A stretch of DNA of 49,490 bases, taken from assembly GCA_015067005.1 (NCBI GenBank), contig SVNH01000022.1, forward strand, positions 1-49,490, read 5' to 3'. Position numbers and translations under genes: made by a program. Source of the stretch: Ruminococcus flavefaciens (GTDB lineage: Bacteria; Bacillota; Clostridia; Oscillospirales; Ruminococcaceae). The notes under the pieces were generated by a model that worked only from the letters and a program-made list of their open reading frames with translations, had not been told where the DNA came from and searched no databases. This document shows positions 25,742 to 34,357 of this stretch, one piece after another (position 1 is the stretch's first letter; every line of letters begins with the position of its first letter).

Positions 25742-26932
25742 TTATTCAAATACAGGGATGCAGGCGAGTGCTCCTATTTCAGAAGCTTTAGCAGATGCCC
25801 CCTTGAATGTGAGGACATCATCAGTAATGAAGGAAATACCGTCCTCATGCTCATATGAGCCCTCAGGAGAAGCGCTGCCGCTTGGAACACGGAAATACCA
25901 GTGTGCAGAGAGGTTATCAATACTGTCGATAAATGAATTATCGGAAGAGGATTCCCAAGTCTGAGAGCCTTCTGTTCCTTCAAGCTTGACAGTCTCGATC
26001 ACATCTCCCATAACAGCACTTGCTGTCGGAAGCTTGCCGGCACCTCTGCCGTAGAACATAGCCTGATCAATACCGTCTCCATAAACGAGAACCGCATTGA
26101 ATACATCGTTGACACCTGCGATTATACTATCGTATGAAACGAGCATAGGCATAACAGCAGGAAGTATCTTGCCATTGGAAGTTTTTCTTACAGAAGCGAT
26201 AAGCTTAACTGAATGACCTAAAACGTCAGCAGCGGCAACATCGCAGAGCTCCATCTGGGAAATTCCCTTAGTGTAAACATCCTTAGGATAAACGTGCTTG
26301 CCGAATACAAGTGAAGAAATGATGCAGATCTTGCGGCAAGCATCGTGACCTTCGATGTCAGCAGTAGGATCTTTTTCAGCATAACCGAGTTCCTGAGCAA
26401 GCTTCAGAGCGTCAGTGAAAGGCATATTGTCGTTGTACATTTTTGTGAGAATGAAGTTTGTGGTGCCGTTAAGGATTCCCGCAACTTTATCAATATCGTT
26501 GGCTGCAAGGCATTTATGCAGCGGACGTATTATCGGTATGGCGCCGCCTACGCTTGCTTCAAAGAAGAAGTTGCAGTTGTGTTCTTTAGCTGTTTTGAGG
26601 AGAATATCACCTTTTTCAGCAACGAGCTCCTTGTTTGAAGTTGAAACGCTTTTGCCTTTTTCAAGACAAGCCTTTACGAATGTGAAAGCAGGTTCAACGC
26701 CGCCCATGCATTCAGCGACAGCGGAAACCTCATCATCATTTACTATATCATTGAAGTCCTTTGTGAACTTATCCTTATATGGCGAATCCGGAAAATCTCT
26801 CAGATCGAGGATATACTTGATATCCATCTCTGTACCGGCACGTTTTTCGATACTCTTCTTGTTTTTATAGAAAAGCTCTACAACGCCTGATCCGACAACA
26901 CCGTGACCTAAAACTGCAAATTTAACTGACAT
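25742..26932 (-). CDS. hom: Homoserine dehydrogenase
   Basis: Hom reduces aspartate semialdehyde to homoserine on the way to threonine and methionine. The 396-aa protein has an N-terminal NAD(P)-binding motif (VLGHGVVGSGVV), SNKELVAEKG, and the catalytic GILNGTTNFILTKM...AQELGYAEKDPTADIEGHDACRK region. The usual C-terminal ACT domain is not recognisable: the last ~70 residues start like one (AHWYFRV) but diverge and are short. An ACT-domain gene lies 18 bp upstream in the same operon and may supply or modify regulation. GGAGG lies about 7 bases before the ATG. Confidence 0.94.
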   Translation of the reverse strand: MSVKFAVLGHGVVGSGVVELFYKNKKSIEKRAGTEMDIKYILDLRDFPDSPYKDKFTKDFNDIVNDDEVSAVAECMGGVEPAFTFVKACLEKGKSVSTSNKELVAEKGDILLKTAKEHNCNFFFEASVGGAIPIIRPLHKCLAANDIDKVAGILNGTTNFILTKMYNDNMPFTDALKLAQELGYAEKDPTADIEGHDACRKICIISSLVFGKHVYPKDVYTKGISQMELCDVAAADVLGHSVKLIASVRKTSNGKILPAVMPMLVSYDSIIAGVNDVFNAVLVYGDGIDQAMFYGRGAGKLPTASAVMGDVIETVKLEGTEGSQTWESSSDNSFIDSIDNLSAHWYFRVPSGSASPEGSYEHEDGISFITDDVLTFKGASAKASEIGALACIPVFE

Positions 26933-26950
26933 AAAGAAACCTCCGGAAAA

Positions 26951-27394
26951 CTATTCGGCAGAGAGGATCTTGACCTCTAACACGCCGTCGAGTTCAGTAA
27001 TTGAATCAAGTGAAGCGAGTTCATCATCAGAATCGCCGGTAAGTCTGAGAGAAATATTCACAGCAGCAGCACCGTCAACAGGGATGCTCTGATTAACTGT
27101 GAGGATATTTGCTTTCATACCGTGAAGATACGCCAGAGCGCTTGAAAGCACTCCTGGACTGTCACTGAGAAGCAGATACATATTTACGATCCTTTGAGTA
27201 AACAACTCTTCATATGAGAAAATAGAGTCTTTGTATTTATAGTAAGCACTGCGCGAGATACCGACTCTTTTGCAGGCAGAGGCAAAGCTTTTTTCGCCTT
27301 TCTGAGCCATAAGCTTTTTGACTTCGAGCACCTTGGTAAAAACCTCTGGCAGTATCTTGGCTTCTGCTACTATAAGCTGGGGCTTTTTTTCCAT
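26951..27394 (-). CDS. ACT-domain protein with helix-turn-helix (PheB/UPF0735-like)
   Basis: The 147-aa protein has an N-terminal helix-turn-helix-like region (about 27-60: KGEKSFASACKRVGISRSAYYKYKD) and a C-terminal ACT domain (about 70-145: LLLSDSPGVLSSALAYLHGMKANILTVNQSIPVDGAAAVNISL). The length matches the PheB/UPF0735 family, often next to hom in Firmicutes. ATG 27392-27394 follows AAGGTGG by 6 bases; the frame is open further upstream without a site. It probably senses an amino acid and affects the threonine/methionine branch; this is inference from the domain and from hom 18 bp downstream. Confidence 0.87.
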   Translation of the reverse strand: MEKKPQLIVAEAKILPEVFTKVLEVKKLMAQKGEKSFASACKRVGISRSAYYKYKDSIFSYEELFTQRIVNMYLLLSDSPGVLSSALAYLHGMKANILTVNQSIPVDGAAAVNISLRLTGDSDDELASLDSITELDGVLEVKILSAE

Positions 27395-27430
27395 ACTGAA
27401 CCACCTTGAAATTAAAGTAGCTGCAAAATC

Positions 27431-27447
27431 GTCCGCCGCAGGCGAAC
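27431..27447 (-). other. 5' UTR hairpin upstream of the ACT-hom operon
   Basis: GTTCGCC/GGCGGAC stem of 7 bp (one G-U) with a 3-base loop, between the start point and the ribosome binding site. There is no T-run, so it is not a terminator. Confidence 0.4.
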
Positions 27448-27466
27448 AACTGTACATTACTCAATT

Positions 27467-27495
27467 ACTATAACACTTTTTTAAGGTTTTGTCAA
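27467..27495 (-). promoter_or_regulatory. Sigma-A promoter of the ACT-hom operon
   Basis: Minus-strand TTGACA (27490-27495), 17 bp, TATAGT (27467-27472). Confidence 0.87.
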
Positions 27496-27567
27496 GTGCC
27501 TGAGACAAGAAAAATCGTATTTTTGACAGAAAATTATCAAAAAGCTGTCAGCAGAATAAAATAACAC

Positions 27568-27596
27568 TTGAAATTTATGATAAAATGTATTATAAT
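27568..27596 (+). promoter_or_regulatory. Sigma-A promoter of the MATE gene
   Basis: TTGAAA (27568-27573), 17 bp, TATAAT (27591-27596). Confidence 0.83.
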
Positions 27597-27633
27597 AGAA
27601 ATGTTGCGTTAATAAATGAAAAGAAGGGTTAAT

Positions 27634-29028
27634 ATGAAAGAAGACACAAAGGATAACGTACTTGGTACGGTCTCTGTAAGAAAACTCATGGTGAAATTTG
27701 CTGTTCCAAGCATAATAGGAATGCTTGTGGGCGCACTCTACAATATCGTAGATCAGCTGTTCATAGGTCAGAAGGTAGGTACACTCGGTAATACCGCAAC
27801 TTCGATTGCATTTCCTTTTACAACAGCCTGCATGGCACTCGCTTTGCTTTTCGGCATAGGAGGAGCTTCGTGCTATAATCTTGCAATGGGAATGGGCGAT
27901 AAGAAGAGAGCAGGGTATTATGTAGGCAATGCACTTACAATGCTTGTCGGCTGCGGAGTTGTTCTTGCAGCGATAACGCTTGTGTTGCTTGATCCGCTTC
28001 TTAAACTCTTTGGTGCCACAGGTGCAGTAATGCCATATGCAAGAGACTATGTAAGCGTAACAGCCATTGGCTTTCCGTTTCTGATACTATCAACGGGCGG
28101 AGGTCATCTCGTCAGGGCAGACGGAAGCCCTAAGATGGCGATGATATGCAATATCAGCGGCGCGGTAGTAAATACAGTACTTGACGCGATATTTGTTATC
28201 GGTCTCGACTGGGGCATGAAGGGTGCTGCATGGGCTACTGTTATCGGACAGCTTGTATCCTCATTGATCGTTGTAGTTTATGCCTGCAATTTCAAGACTA
28301 CAAAGCTTGAAAAGAAGCATTTCATGATAGTCGCATCGCATACAAAAAGAGTAGCAATGATCGGAATGGCTTCGTTTTTTAATCAGGTCGCAATTGGTAT
28401 CGTTCAGATTGTGCTTAATAATTCGCTCAAGCATTACGGCGAACTTTCAGAATACGGCGCGGACGATCCGATAGCCTGTGCAGGTATAATAATGAAGGTG
28501 AATATGATAGTATTTGCTATTGTTATCGGACTTGCCCAGGGTACACAGCCGATAGAGAGCTTTAACTATGGTGCGCGAAATTTTGACCGTGTAAAACACG
28601 CATTTATTCTTGCGATAAAAACAGGCGCTGTTATATCCGTGATAGCATTTATACTGTTCCAGATCTTCCCGAGACAGATACTGAGGATGTTTGCAAATGA
28701 AAATGCAAGCGATGGTTATTACGAATTCGGTTCAAAGTTTTTCAGAACATTCCTGTTCTTTACGTGGATGAACTGCCTTCAGCCTATCAGTTCTACTTTC
28801 TTTACATCAATTGGTAAGTCTATCAAAGGCGTATTCCTTTCGCTTACAAGACAAATAATCTTCTTTATACCGACATTACTTGTGCTGCCGCTGTTTTTTG
28901 AAATAAACGGCATACTCTATACAGGTCCTATTGCCGATGTACTTTCCGGAATCGTTGCAGTAATAATGGTAATATTTGAATTCAGAAATATGCACAGGAT
29001 GTCCTTGGCGGAGGATTGTGCAAAATAG
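27634..29028 (+). CDS. MATE-family efflux transporter
   Basis: The 464-aa membrane protein has about 12 hydrophobic segments in two homologous halves. It exports cationic drugs or metabolites using an ion gradient. Family features are the N-terminal LMVKFAVPSIIGMLVGALYNIVDQLFIG and LIRADGSPKMAM-type motif (HLVRADGSPKMAMI). The related GLAQGTQPIESFNYGARNFDRV lies in the second half. ATG 27634 follows AAGGG; the frame opens six codons earlier without a site. Substrates cannot be told from sequence; clostridial homologues are often called multi-antimicrobial extrusion proteins. Confidence 0.93.
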   Translation: MKEDTKDNVLGTVSVRKLMVKFAVPSIIGMLVGALYNIVDQLFIGQKVGTLGNTATSIAFPFTTACMALALLFGIGGASCYNLAMGMGDKKRAGYYVGNALTMLVGCGVVLAAITLVLLDPLLKLFGATGAVMPYARDYVSVTAIGFPFLILSTGGGHLVRADGSPKMAMICNISGAVVNTVLDAIFVIGLDWGMKGAAWATVIGQLVSSLIVVVYACNFKTTKLEKKHFMIVASHTKRVAMIGMASFFNQVAIGIVQIVLNNSLKHYGELSEYGADDPIACAGIIMKVNMIVFAIVIGLAQGTQPIESFNYGARNFDRVKHAFILAIKTGAVISVIAFILFQIFPRQILRMFANENASDGYYEFGSKFFRTFLFFTWMNCLQPISSTFFTSIGKSIKGVFLSLTRQIIFFIPTLLVLPLFFEINGILYTGPIADVLSGIVAVIMVIFEFRNMHRMSLAEDCAK

Positions 29029-29089
29029 ACTGATTTGAAATATTGTCAGTTTTGAATTTGTTCAATTGATTATAATTGTTTAGCGGGTA

Positions 29090-29118
29090 TTGATTTTTTT
29101 GCGTTTTTTTGATATAAT
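29090..29118 (+). promoter_or_regulatory. Sigma-A promoter of tRNA-Gln
   Basis: TTGATT (29090-29095), 17 bp, TATAAT (29113-29118), 10 bp before the tRNA. Confidence 0.83.
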
Positions 29119-29128
29119 GTTATAAGTC

Positions 29129-29204
29129 TGGGGCATAGCCAAGCGGTAAGGCAACAGACTTTGACTCTGTCATCCCGTGGGTTCAAATCCCGCTGCCCCA
29201 ACCA
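29129..29204 (+). tRNA. trnQ: tRNA-Gln (anticodon UUG)
   Basis: The cloverleaf is complete: acceptor stem TGGGGCA/TGCCCCA, D-arm, anticodon stem ACAGA/TCTGT with loop CTTTGAC (anticodon TTG), T-arm with GTTCAAATC, discriminator A and encoded CCA (29202-29204). It is a single tRNA, not part of a cluster. Confidence 0.97.
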
Positions 29205-29215
29205 TTACAGAGTCT

Positions 29216-29246
29216 GTGCCCCCATTGAGTGGGGGCACTTCTTTTA
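29216..29246 (+). terminator. Terminator of tRNA-Gln
   Basis: GTGCCCCCA/TGGGGGCAC, 9-bp stem with a 5-base loop, followed by TTCTTTTACTT. Confidence 0.88.
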
Positions 29247-29263
29247 CTTATTCATTTTCATGG

Positions 29264-29293
29264 AAGATCCGCGCCGCGCGTGGATCTTTGTTT
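29264..29293 (+). terminator. Second terminator-like hairpin upstream of tcdA
   Basis: AAGATCC...GGATCTT with inner CGC/GCG pairs, followed by TGTTTATT. It may back up the tRNA terminator or be a leader hairpin of tcdA. Confidence 0.5.
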
Positions 29294-29318
29294 ATTAATT
29301 GTACGTTAGAGGTGCGTT

Positions 29319-30062
29319 ATGCTTGAACAGTTTACAAGAACAGCAATGATATTCGGTGAAGAAGCCATGGAAAAGCTTGCATCGGCAAGAGTTGCGGTAT
29401 TTGGCGTAGGCGGTGTAGGCGGATACACGGTAGAGGCACTGGCGCGTTCCGGAATAGGTGCGATCGACCTTATAGACGACGATAAGGTGAGCGTTTCAAA
29501 TATAAACCGGCAGATAATCGCAACTATGAGCAGCATAGGCAAGTATAAAGTTGATATTGAAAAAGAACGTATTCTTGACATAAATCCTGATTGTAAGGTT
29601 ACGACACATCGTAAATTTTTTACTCCGGGTACCTCTGATGAATTTGATTTTTCACAGTACGATTATGTAGTTGATGCCATTGACACGGTTACAGGTAAGA
29701 TCGAGATCATAATCCAGGCAAAGTCGGCAGGTGTACCGGTGATAAGTTCTATGGGGGCGGGTAACAAGCTTGATCCGACGGCTTTTGAAGTAGAAGATAT
29801 ATACAAGACTTCCGTGTGTCCGCTGGCTAAAGTCATGCGGCGCGAAATGAAAAAACGCGGCGTAAAAAAACTAAAGGTAGTCTATTCAAAAGAAGAGCCA
29901 AGACGTGAATTTCTCCAGCCGGTCAATGATACTTCAGGTGATAGTGAACAGCGCAGTGGGAATCCTAAAAAGTTTGTTCCGGGTTCGACTGCATTCGTAC
30001 CTTCAGTGGTAGGATTAATAATAGCCGGAGAGGTCATAAAAGACCTGACTGGCATCAGATAA
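29319..30062 (+). CDS. tcdA: tRNA threonylcarbamoyladenosine dehydratase (TcdA)
   Basis: TcdA uses ATP to cyclise t6A37 to ct6A37 in ANN-decoding tRNAs. The 247-aa ThiF/E1-like protein has the nucleotide-binding VFGVGGVGGYTVEALARSGIG, the DDDKVSVSNINRQI motif, and SSMGAGNKLDPTAFEVEDIYKTSVCPLAKVMRREMKKRG, characteristic of the YgdL/CsdL/TcdA family. The ATG follows GAGGTG by 5 bases. It is monocistronic, ending at a convergent terminator. Confidence 0.93.
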   Translation: MLEQFTRTAMIFGEEAMEKLASARVAVFGVGGVGGYTVEALARSGIGAIDLIDDDKVSVSNINRQIIATMSSIGKYKVDIEKERILDINPDCKVTTHRKFFTPGTSDEFDFSQYDYVVDAIDTVTGKIEIIIQAKSAGVPVISSMGAGNKLDPTAFEVEDIYKTSVCPLAKVMRREMKKRGVKKLKVVYSKEEPRREFLQPVNDTSGDSEQRSGNPKKFVPGSTAFVPSVVGLIIAGEVIKDLTGIR

Positions 30063-30064
30063 TG

Positions 30065-30096
30065 AAAAACAGGCATACCGCTGAGGTATGCCTGTT
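30065..30096. terminator. Terminator between tcdA and the DUF1015 gene
   Basis: AACAGGCATACC/GGTATGCCTGTT, a 12-bp stem with a 5-base loop. The minus strand continues with Ts, so it terminates the DUF1015 operon best; it probably also stops tcdA. Confidence 0.85.
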
Positions 30097-30110
30097 CGTG
30101 TATCCGGATA

Positions 30111-31382
30111 TTATTCGGTTATTTTCCTTGCTTCGATGTAGAAACGCTTGTCTTCAGCGTGTCCCATTGAGAAAGTCTTGCGCGGAAGAGCACCGTCCTT
30201 GATAACAGTTGGGAAGAGCTGCGACTTATCCATATCAGGAAGAATGAATCCGAGACCATTATGCTTATCTGCAAGTGCTTTTACAGTATCAGCACCGTGG
30301 ATGTAGTCTATCTTTCCGCCGTTATCCTTGAGGAACTTATCAAGGAAGTTCTGGAGTGAGCCAACAGAAAGATTTGAGGACTTTTTATTGATATAAAGCT
30401 TTTTGTCGCTGCCGTTTGAACAAAGAATGATGTACTGGTCTGAAACTGCATCCTCTGAAAGTGCAAGTGAATCAGTGAGTTCTGAAACGAGTTTTTCGCA
30501 GTCAACATTATATACAAGGCGGTGTATTGCTTCAAATTTGAGTGCAGGACTGTGCAGATTAACTATCTCTGCGAGAGCATAACGCGCCGGATGATTTGAA
30601 AGATCCTTACCGGGATTTGCCTTTTTGAGCTGTTCGTAGAATTCCTTAGCGGTAGCGAGAGAGTGGTTTCCGTCGCCCATAGCATAGAGGAGAACATGGG
30701 AGTTGCTGAGCCCGTATTTACTATTGAATGTGTCCGGATCAGCAAGAGCGGAGAGCGCTGTATCGACAGCCTCCTGTGCGTTTTCATCAACAAGCCAGCC
30801 CTTGATGCTGCCTCCATTCTGCATGAGTTCTGTATCGTAGAGTTTATTCATTGAAGCGGTTTTTGCAGCAAGCGGCTCAATGACGGTGTTATCCGGATCA
30901 TCTATAAGGATCATAATATGCGGAAGTTCAAGCGGAGCCCCCTGACGCACCTTGATACGCGGCGGGATACGCTCGATTACAGTAGCTTCGGTAGCACGTA
31001 CTTCAGATGTGCTGCCCTTTGAAAAATCGTACTTTTCAAGGTCGATAGCACCAACGATTCCCTGACGGAGAATACCGTTGCTCTGCATTCTTTCAACGTA
31101 TATCATGGCGTTGCTGTATTCATCGAATATGCCGTCTGAGAGGTATTTATTCATAGAATCGTGAATATTTCCAATCCTTGAAGCAACGTCATCATCTTCG
31201 AGGTAGAGTTCCGGAAGGATAAGGTTCAGCGTTGAAGGGGAGCTATCAACATTCGAGTAGACCTGATTCCAGTATTCCGGTTCACTTGTGTACTGATCGC
31301 AGGCGATAACTGACCACTTATACATATCTACCGAGTTCTTCGGAACAAGGATATTAGCATTGTGAAAAGCTGTTGAATTCAT
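30111..31382 (-). CDS. DUF1015-family protein
   Basis: The 423-aa soluble protein matches DUF1015 (PF06245) along its length: NILVPKN...WSVIACDQYTSEPEYW near the N-terminus, an ERIPPRIKVRQGAPLELPHIMILIDDP centre, and the family motif YAMGDGNHSLATAKEFYE. The biochemical role of the family is not settled. AGGAGA lies 6-7 bases before the ATG, and the gene follows maf by 2 bp in a three-gene operon, so it is translationally linked to maf. Confidence 0.9.
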   Translation of the reverse strand: MNSTAFHNANILVPKNSVDMYKWSVIACDQYTSEPEYWNQVYSNVDSSPSTLNLILPELYLEDDDVASRIGNIHDSMNKYLSDGIFDEYSNAMIYVERMQSNGILRQGIVGAIDLEKYDFSKGSTSEVRATEATVIERIPPRIKVRQGAPLELPHIMILIDDPDNTVIEPLAAKTASMNKLYDTELMQNGGSIKGWLVDENAQEAVDTALSALADPDTFNSKYGLSNSHVLLYAMGDGNHSLATAKEFYEQLKKANPGKDLSNHPARYALAEIVNLHSPALKFEAIHRLVYNVDCEKLVSELTDSLALSEDAVSDQYIILCSNGSDKKLYINKKSSNLSVGSLQNFLDKFLKDNGGKIDYIHGADTVKALADKHNGLGFILPDMDKSQLFPTVIKDGALPRKTFSMGHAEDKRFYIEARKITE

Positions 31383-31384
31383 AA

Positions 31385-31957
31385 TTATTCTCCTTTAATT
31401 GAATTATAAAAGTTTTTTAGTTCGACATTAAGCCTTGAAACCGGCAGACCAACAACATTATAAAAATCACCGTTTATTCTTTCGATGAGCAGAGCGCCTT
31501 TGCCTTGAATACCATATCCGCCGGCTTTGTCATACGGCTCATCTGAAGCGGCATAGAGGTCTATCTCTGAATCAGTAAGTTCCCGGAACGTAACATCCGT
31601 TATGACTGAAAAAGTCCTTTTGAATGATCTGTAAATCAGTGTACAGCCGGTGACTACCTGATGTGTTCTGCCTGAGAGCATTTTCATGTATTTCCGGCAC
31701 TGTTCCTGATCCTTTGGCTTGCCGAGTACCTCATTGTCGCAAATAACGGTAGTATCACATCCGATAACAATGCAGTCAGTGTATTTAGCTGCGGCAGCTT
31801 CTGCCTTTACGCCGGCAAGATAAGCGGAAGCTTCAACAGCCGGGATGTTTTCTGGAAGAGATTCATCACAATCAAGTGATACAGCATCAAAATCTGAAGT
31901 AATGTACTTCATTAACTCACGTCTTCTTGGAGAAGATGAGGCGAGGATAATTCTCAT
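31385..31957 (-). CDS. maf: Maf-family nucleoside triphosphate pyrophosphatase
   Basis: The enzyme hydrolyses non-canonical or modified NTPs (dTTP/UTP and related) and is linked to septum control in Bacillus. The 190-aa protein has the N-terminal signature IILASSSPRRRELM, the CDTTVICDNEVLGKPKDQEQ motif with catalytic Asp, LSGRTHQVVTGC, and the C-terminal YGIQGKGALLIERINGDFYNVVGLPVSRL. It lies between a small membrane protein (4 bp) and DUF1015 (2 bp). Confidence 0.95.
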   Translation of the reverse strand: MRIILASSSPRRRELMKYITSDFDAVSLDCDESLPENIPAVEASAYLAGVKAEAAAAKYTDCIVIGCDTTVICDNEVLGKPKDQEQCRKYMKMLSGRTHQVVTGCTLIYRSFKRTFSVITDVTFRELTDSEIDLYAASDEPYDKAGGYGIQGKGALLIERINGDFYNVVGLPVSRLNVELKNFYNSIKGE

Positions 31958-31961
31958 ATTA

Positions 31962-32141
31962 TCAGTCCTTGGTCTTGACCTTCAAGAGGGTGAAGCTTGA
32001 AATGATAAACATTGCTATTACAAACACCGGAGTTATCTTGCTTGATGTGTGGTCTCTCACCCAGTCGTTTGAGAATACGATAGCGCCGGCGAACAGTATG
32101 AGTTCGATGACGAAAAAGACGAGTTTAGTTTGTTTTTTCAT
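31962..32141 (-). CDS. Small two-helix membrane protein
   Basis: The 59-aa protein has two hydrophobic helices (about 6-23 and 36-54) joined by a short charged loop. It has no recognised family. ATG 32139-32141 follows GGAGG by 8 bases; the frame extends to a TTG inside the Shine-Dalgarno, which is not a credible start. It is the first gene of the operon with maf and DUF1015. Confidence 0.72.
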   Translation of the reverse strand: MKKQTKLVFFVIELILFAGAIVFSNDWVRDHTSSKITPVFVIAMFIISSFTLLKVKTKD

Positions 32142-32187
32142 AATAATTACCTCCAATTATGATAGATTCTGGTAGTTACTATTTATT

Positions 32188-32216
32188 ATTTTACCATAAT
32201 GATACATTGAAGTCAA
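32188..32216 (-). promoter_or_regulatory. Sigma-A promoter of the small membrane protein-maf-DUF1015 operon
   Basis: Minus-strand TTGACT (32211-32216), 17 bp, TAAAAT (32188-32193). Confidence 0.82.
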
Positions 32217-32296
32217 GATAAAAAGGTACAAAATGCTGTGAACGGTGTCTGCAAATAAAATTTACCAAAAATTCATGAAAAATATTGTCAAGGTAC

Positions 32297-32325
32297 TTGA
32301 AAAATATTTTGAAATAGTGTAAAAT
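32297..32325 (+). promoter_or_regulatory. Sigma-A promoter of the pgk-tpiA-gpmI cluster
   Basis: TTGAAA (32297-32302), 17 bp, TAAAAT (32320-32325), about 65 nt upstream of pgk. Confidence 0.75.
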
Positions 32326-32396
32326 AATAATATCGGTTGTTATGAGTTTAACAACTATGCGTAAAAAGTATCTTATAACGAAAGGATGTCATACCC

Positions 32397-33617
32397 ATGG
32401 CAGGATTAAACAAAGTCACAGTTGAAGACATTAACGTTAAGGGCAGAAAGGTACTCGTAAGAGTAGATTTCAACGTTCCTATGAAGGACGGCGCTATTAC
32501 AAACGATAATCGTATTCAGGCAGCGCTCCCAACTATAAACAAACTCGTAGAGAACGGCGCAAAAGTAGTTCTCTGCTCACACCTTGGCAAGCCTAAGAAT
32601 GGTCCTGAGGCTAAGTTCTCACTCGCACCGGCTGCAAAGAGACTCGGTGAACTCGTAAATACAAAGGTTACATTTGCTGCTGACGACACAGTAGTAGGCG
32701 ACAACGCAAAGAAGGCAGTTGCTGCTATGAACGATGGCGAGATAGTAGTTCTTGAAAATACACGCTTCCGCGGAAATGAAGAAACTAAGAACGGCGAAGA
32801 GTTCTCAAAGGAGCTCGCAGATCTCGTTGACGGCGAAGTATTCGTAATGGATGCTTTCGGTTCTGCTCACCGTGCTCATGCTTCAACAGCAGGCGTTACA
32901 AAGTTTGTCAAGGAGACAGCTGTTGGTTACCTCATGCAGAAGGAGATCCAGTATCTCGGAAATGCAGTAGAAGTTCCTGAGCATCCATTCGTAGCTATCC
33001 TCGGCGGTGCTAAGGTTGCTGACAAACTCAACGTTATCTCAAACCTCCTCGAGAAGTGCGATACACTTATCATCGGCGGCGGTATGGCTTATACATTCAT
33101 CAAGGCACAGGGCGGTTCTATTGGACAGTCTCTCGTTGATGAAGAGAAGCTTGATTACTGTAAGGAAATGCTCGCAAAGGCTGAGAAGCTTAGTAAGAAG
33201 ATCCTTCTCCCTGTTGATACAGCTATCGCAGCTTCATTCCCTGATCCGATCGACGCTCCTATCGACGTAGAGTTTGTAGACTCTGATAAGATCCCTGCTG
33301 ATAAGATGGGACTCGACATCGGACCTAAGACAGCTGCTATCTTCGCTGACGCTGCTAAGTCTGCTAAGACTGTTGTTTGGAACGGACCTATGGGCGTATT
33401 TGAGAATCCAACTCTCAAGAAGGGTACAGTTGCAGTATGTGAGGCTCTCGCTGAGGCTGACGCTACAACTATCATCGGCGGCGGTGATTCCGCAACAGCT
33501 GCTATCCAGCTTGGTTTCGCTGACAAGATGAGCCACATCTCAACAGGCGGCGGCGCTTCTCTCGAATACCTCGAGGGCAAGGTTCTCCCGGGTGTTGCAG
33601 CTATCGCTGAAAAGTAA
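32397..33617 (+). CDS. pgk: Phosphoglycerate kinase
   Basis: Pgk transfers phosphate between 1,3-bisphosphoglycerate and ADP in glycolysis. The 406-aa protein has the canonical [11 protein letters not shown] near residue 22, SHLGKPK, the hinge region, and the C-terminal nucleotide loop [13 protein letters not shown] with [13 protein letters not shown]. Codon choice is strongly biased (CTC, GCT, AAG), as expected for a highly expressed gene. It opens a cluster with tpiA and gpmI on the same strand; gap is not in the window. A GNRA-capped hairpin follows the stop. Confidence 0.97.
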   Translation: MAGLNKVTVEDINVKGRKVLVRVDFNVPMKDGAITNDNRIQAALPTINKLVENGAKVVLCSHLGKPKNGPEAKFSLAPAAKRLGELVNTKVTFAADDTVVGDNAKKAVAAMNDGEIVVLENTRFRGNEETKNGEEFSKELADLVDGEVFVMDAFGSAHRAHASTAGVTKFVKETAVGYLMQKEIQYLGNAVEVPEHPFVAILGGAKVADKLNVISNLLEKCDTLIIGGGMAYTFIKAQGGSIGQSLVDEEKLDYCKEMLAKAEKLSKKILLPVDTAIAASFPDPIDAPIDVEFVDSDKIPADKMGLDIGPKTAAIFADAAKSAKTVVWNGPMGVFENPTLKKGTVAVCEALAEADATTIIGGGDSATAAIQLGFADKMSHISTGGGASLEYLEGKVLPGVAAIAEK

Positions 33618-33630
33618 TCACATAGGCAAT

Positions 33631-33654
33631 AGGGCGGATAGAGATATTCGCCCT
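33631..33654 (+). other. Intercistronic hairpin after pgk with GAGA tetraloop
   Basis: AGGGCG-GATA / TATT-CGCCCT forms a 10-bp stem (one G-U) closed by a GAGA loop. No T-run follows, so it is more likely an mRNA stability or processing element. It shares AGGGCGGATA with the hairpin at 35352-35370. Confidence 0.6.
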
Positions 33655-33682
33655 TGATTGCTAAATAAATAGGATAACTGAT

Positions 33683-34102
33683 ATGTATGATTTAGATGAT
33701 GCAAAGGACTATATCGGCTTTTCTCTGATCGTGCTTATTGCAATTGCAGTGCATATTTTTCTTATCTTGATGTTATGGCGAGGTATCCGCAGCTTTATGG
33801 GGAAAACTCTGAATCTTCCGCCCTCTCGCAGAAGATGGCTGAGAACAAGGGCTGATGTTATACAAGATGAAGAGCGAGATAGCTATCAGGCACGATATTA
33901 TGTTGAAAGTGTCGGATATACCGCAGATATAGAAGGCTTTACTGTTTACGGCGACAAGGCTATCATTTACGTAAATCGCAAGCAGCCGACAGTTGTAAAG
34001 GAATTTGTTCCTGTTCCGGCGCTTGGCTTTGGAGCTGCTTTGTCATCATTTTTTGTAGCAGCAGTTATTCTGTTTTTTGACTTTATAATTATATTTACAT
34101 AA
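33683..34102 (+). CDS. Membrane protein with two helices flanking a beta-rich segment (DUF3592-like)
   Basis: The 139-aa protein has membrane helices at about 11-33 and 115-138 with a soluble 70-residue segment between them (LRTRADVIQDEERDSYQARYYVESVGY...IYVNRKQPTVVKEF). This is the general layout of DUF3592 proteins, but the match is loose. AGGA lies 8 bases before the ATG. It is embedded between pgk and tpiA on the same strand; a role in glycolysis is not indicated. Confidence 0.68.
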   Translation: MYDLDDAKDYIGFSLIVLIAIAVHIFLILMLWRGIRSFMGKTLNLPPSRRRWLRTRADVIQDEERDSYQARYYVESVGYTADIEGFTVYGDKAIIYVNRKQPTVVKEFVPVPALGFGAALSSFFVAAVILFFDFIIIFT

Positions 34103-34119
34103 AAAAGGAGCTGACCGCT

Positions 34120-34338
34120 ATGTCACAAATCAAGAGTTTCATTGAAGAACAGGAAGAAAAGACTCTGCTTTATATTCTGACAGCATTTTTAGCAGGTCTG
34201 GTTATAGGAATGCTGCTCTCTCCGTTAAAAAACGGTATTGCGGTCGGCAGCTATAACGGTTCATACAATGAATTCACTGATTCAAACAACGTGAACCGCA
34301 AAGGCAAGAAACACAAGTGCTGTAAAAAGCATAATTGA
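34120..34338 (+). CDS. Small single-helix membrane protein with basic Cys/His tail
   Basis: The 72-aa protein has a membrane helix at about 16-35 (LLYILTAFLAGLVIGMLLSP) and a C-terminal tail KGKKHKCCKKHN that could bind metal or nucleic acid. No family is recognised. AAAAGGAG lies 8-9 bases before the ATG, 17 bp after the preceding membrane protein gene, and tpiA follows after 19 bp, so it is in the operon. Confidence 0.7.
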   Translation: MSQIKSFIEEQEEKTLLYILTAFLAGLVIGMLLSPLKNGIAVGSYNGSYNEFTDSNNVNRKGKKHKCCKKHN

Positions 34339-34357
34339 AAATAAGGAGTAAAAACCA

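Noticed and set aside
27395..27495. T-box or other riboswitch before the ACT-hom operon
   Set aside because: The leader is only about 65-70 nt with one short hairpin and no T-box sequence, so it is too short for a known riboswitch of this pathway.
29129..29204. tRNA-Gln as an integration (att) site
   Set aside because: No integrase lies beside it, and I see no repeat of the tRNA 3' end nearby.
33155..33580. Long minus-strand frames over pgk
   Set aside because: They are shadow frames produced by the strong codon bias of pgk. The sense protein is unmistakable.
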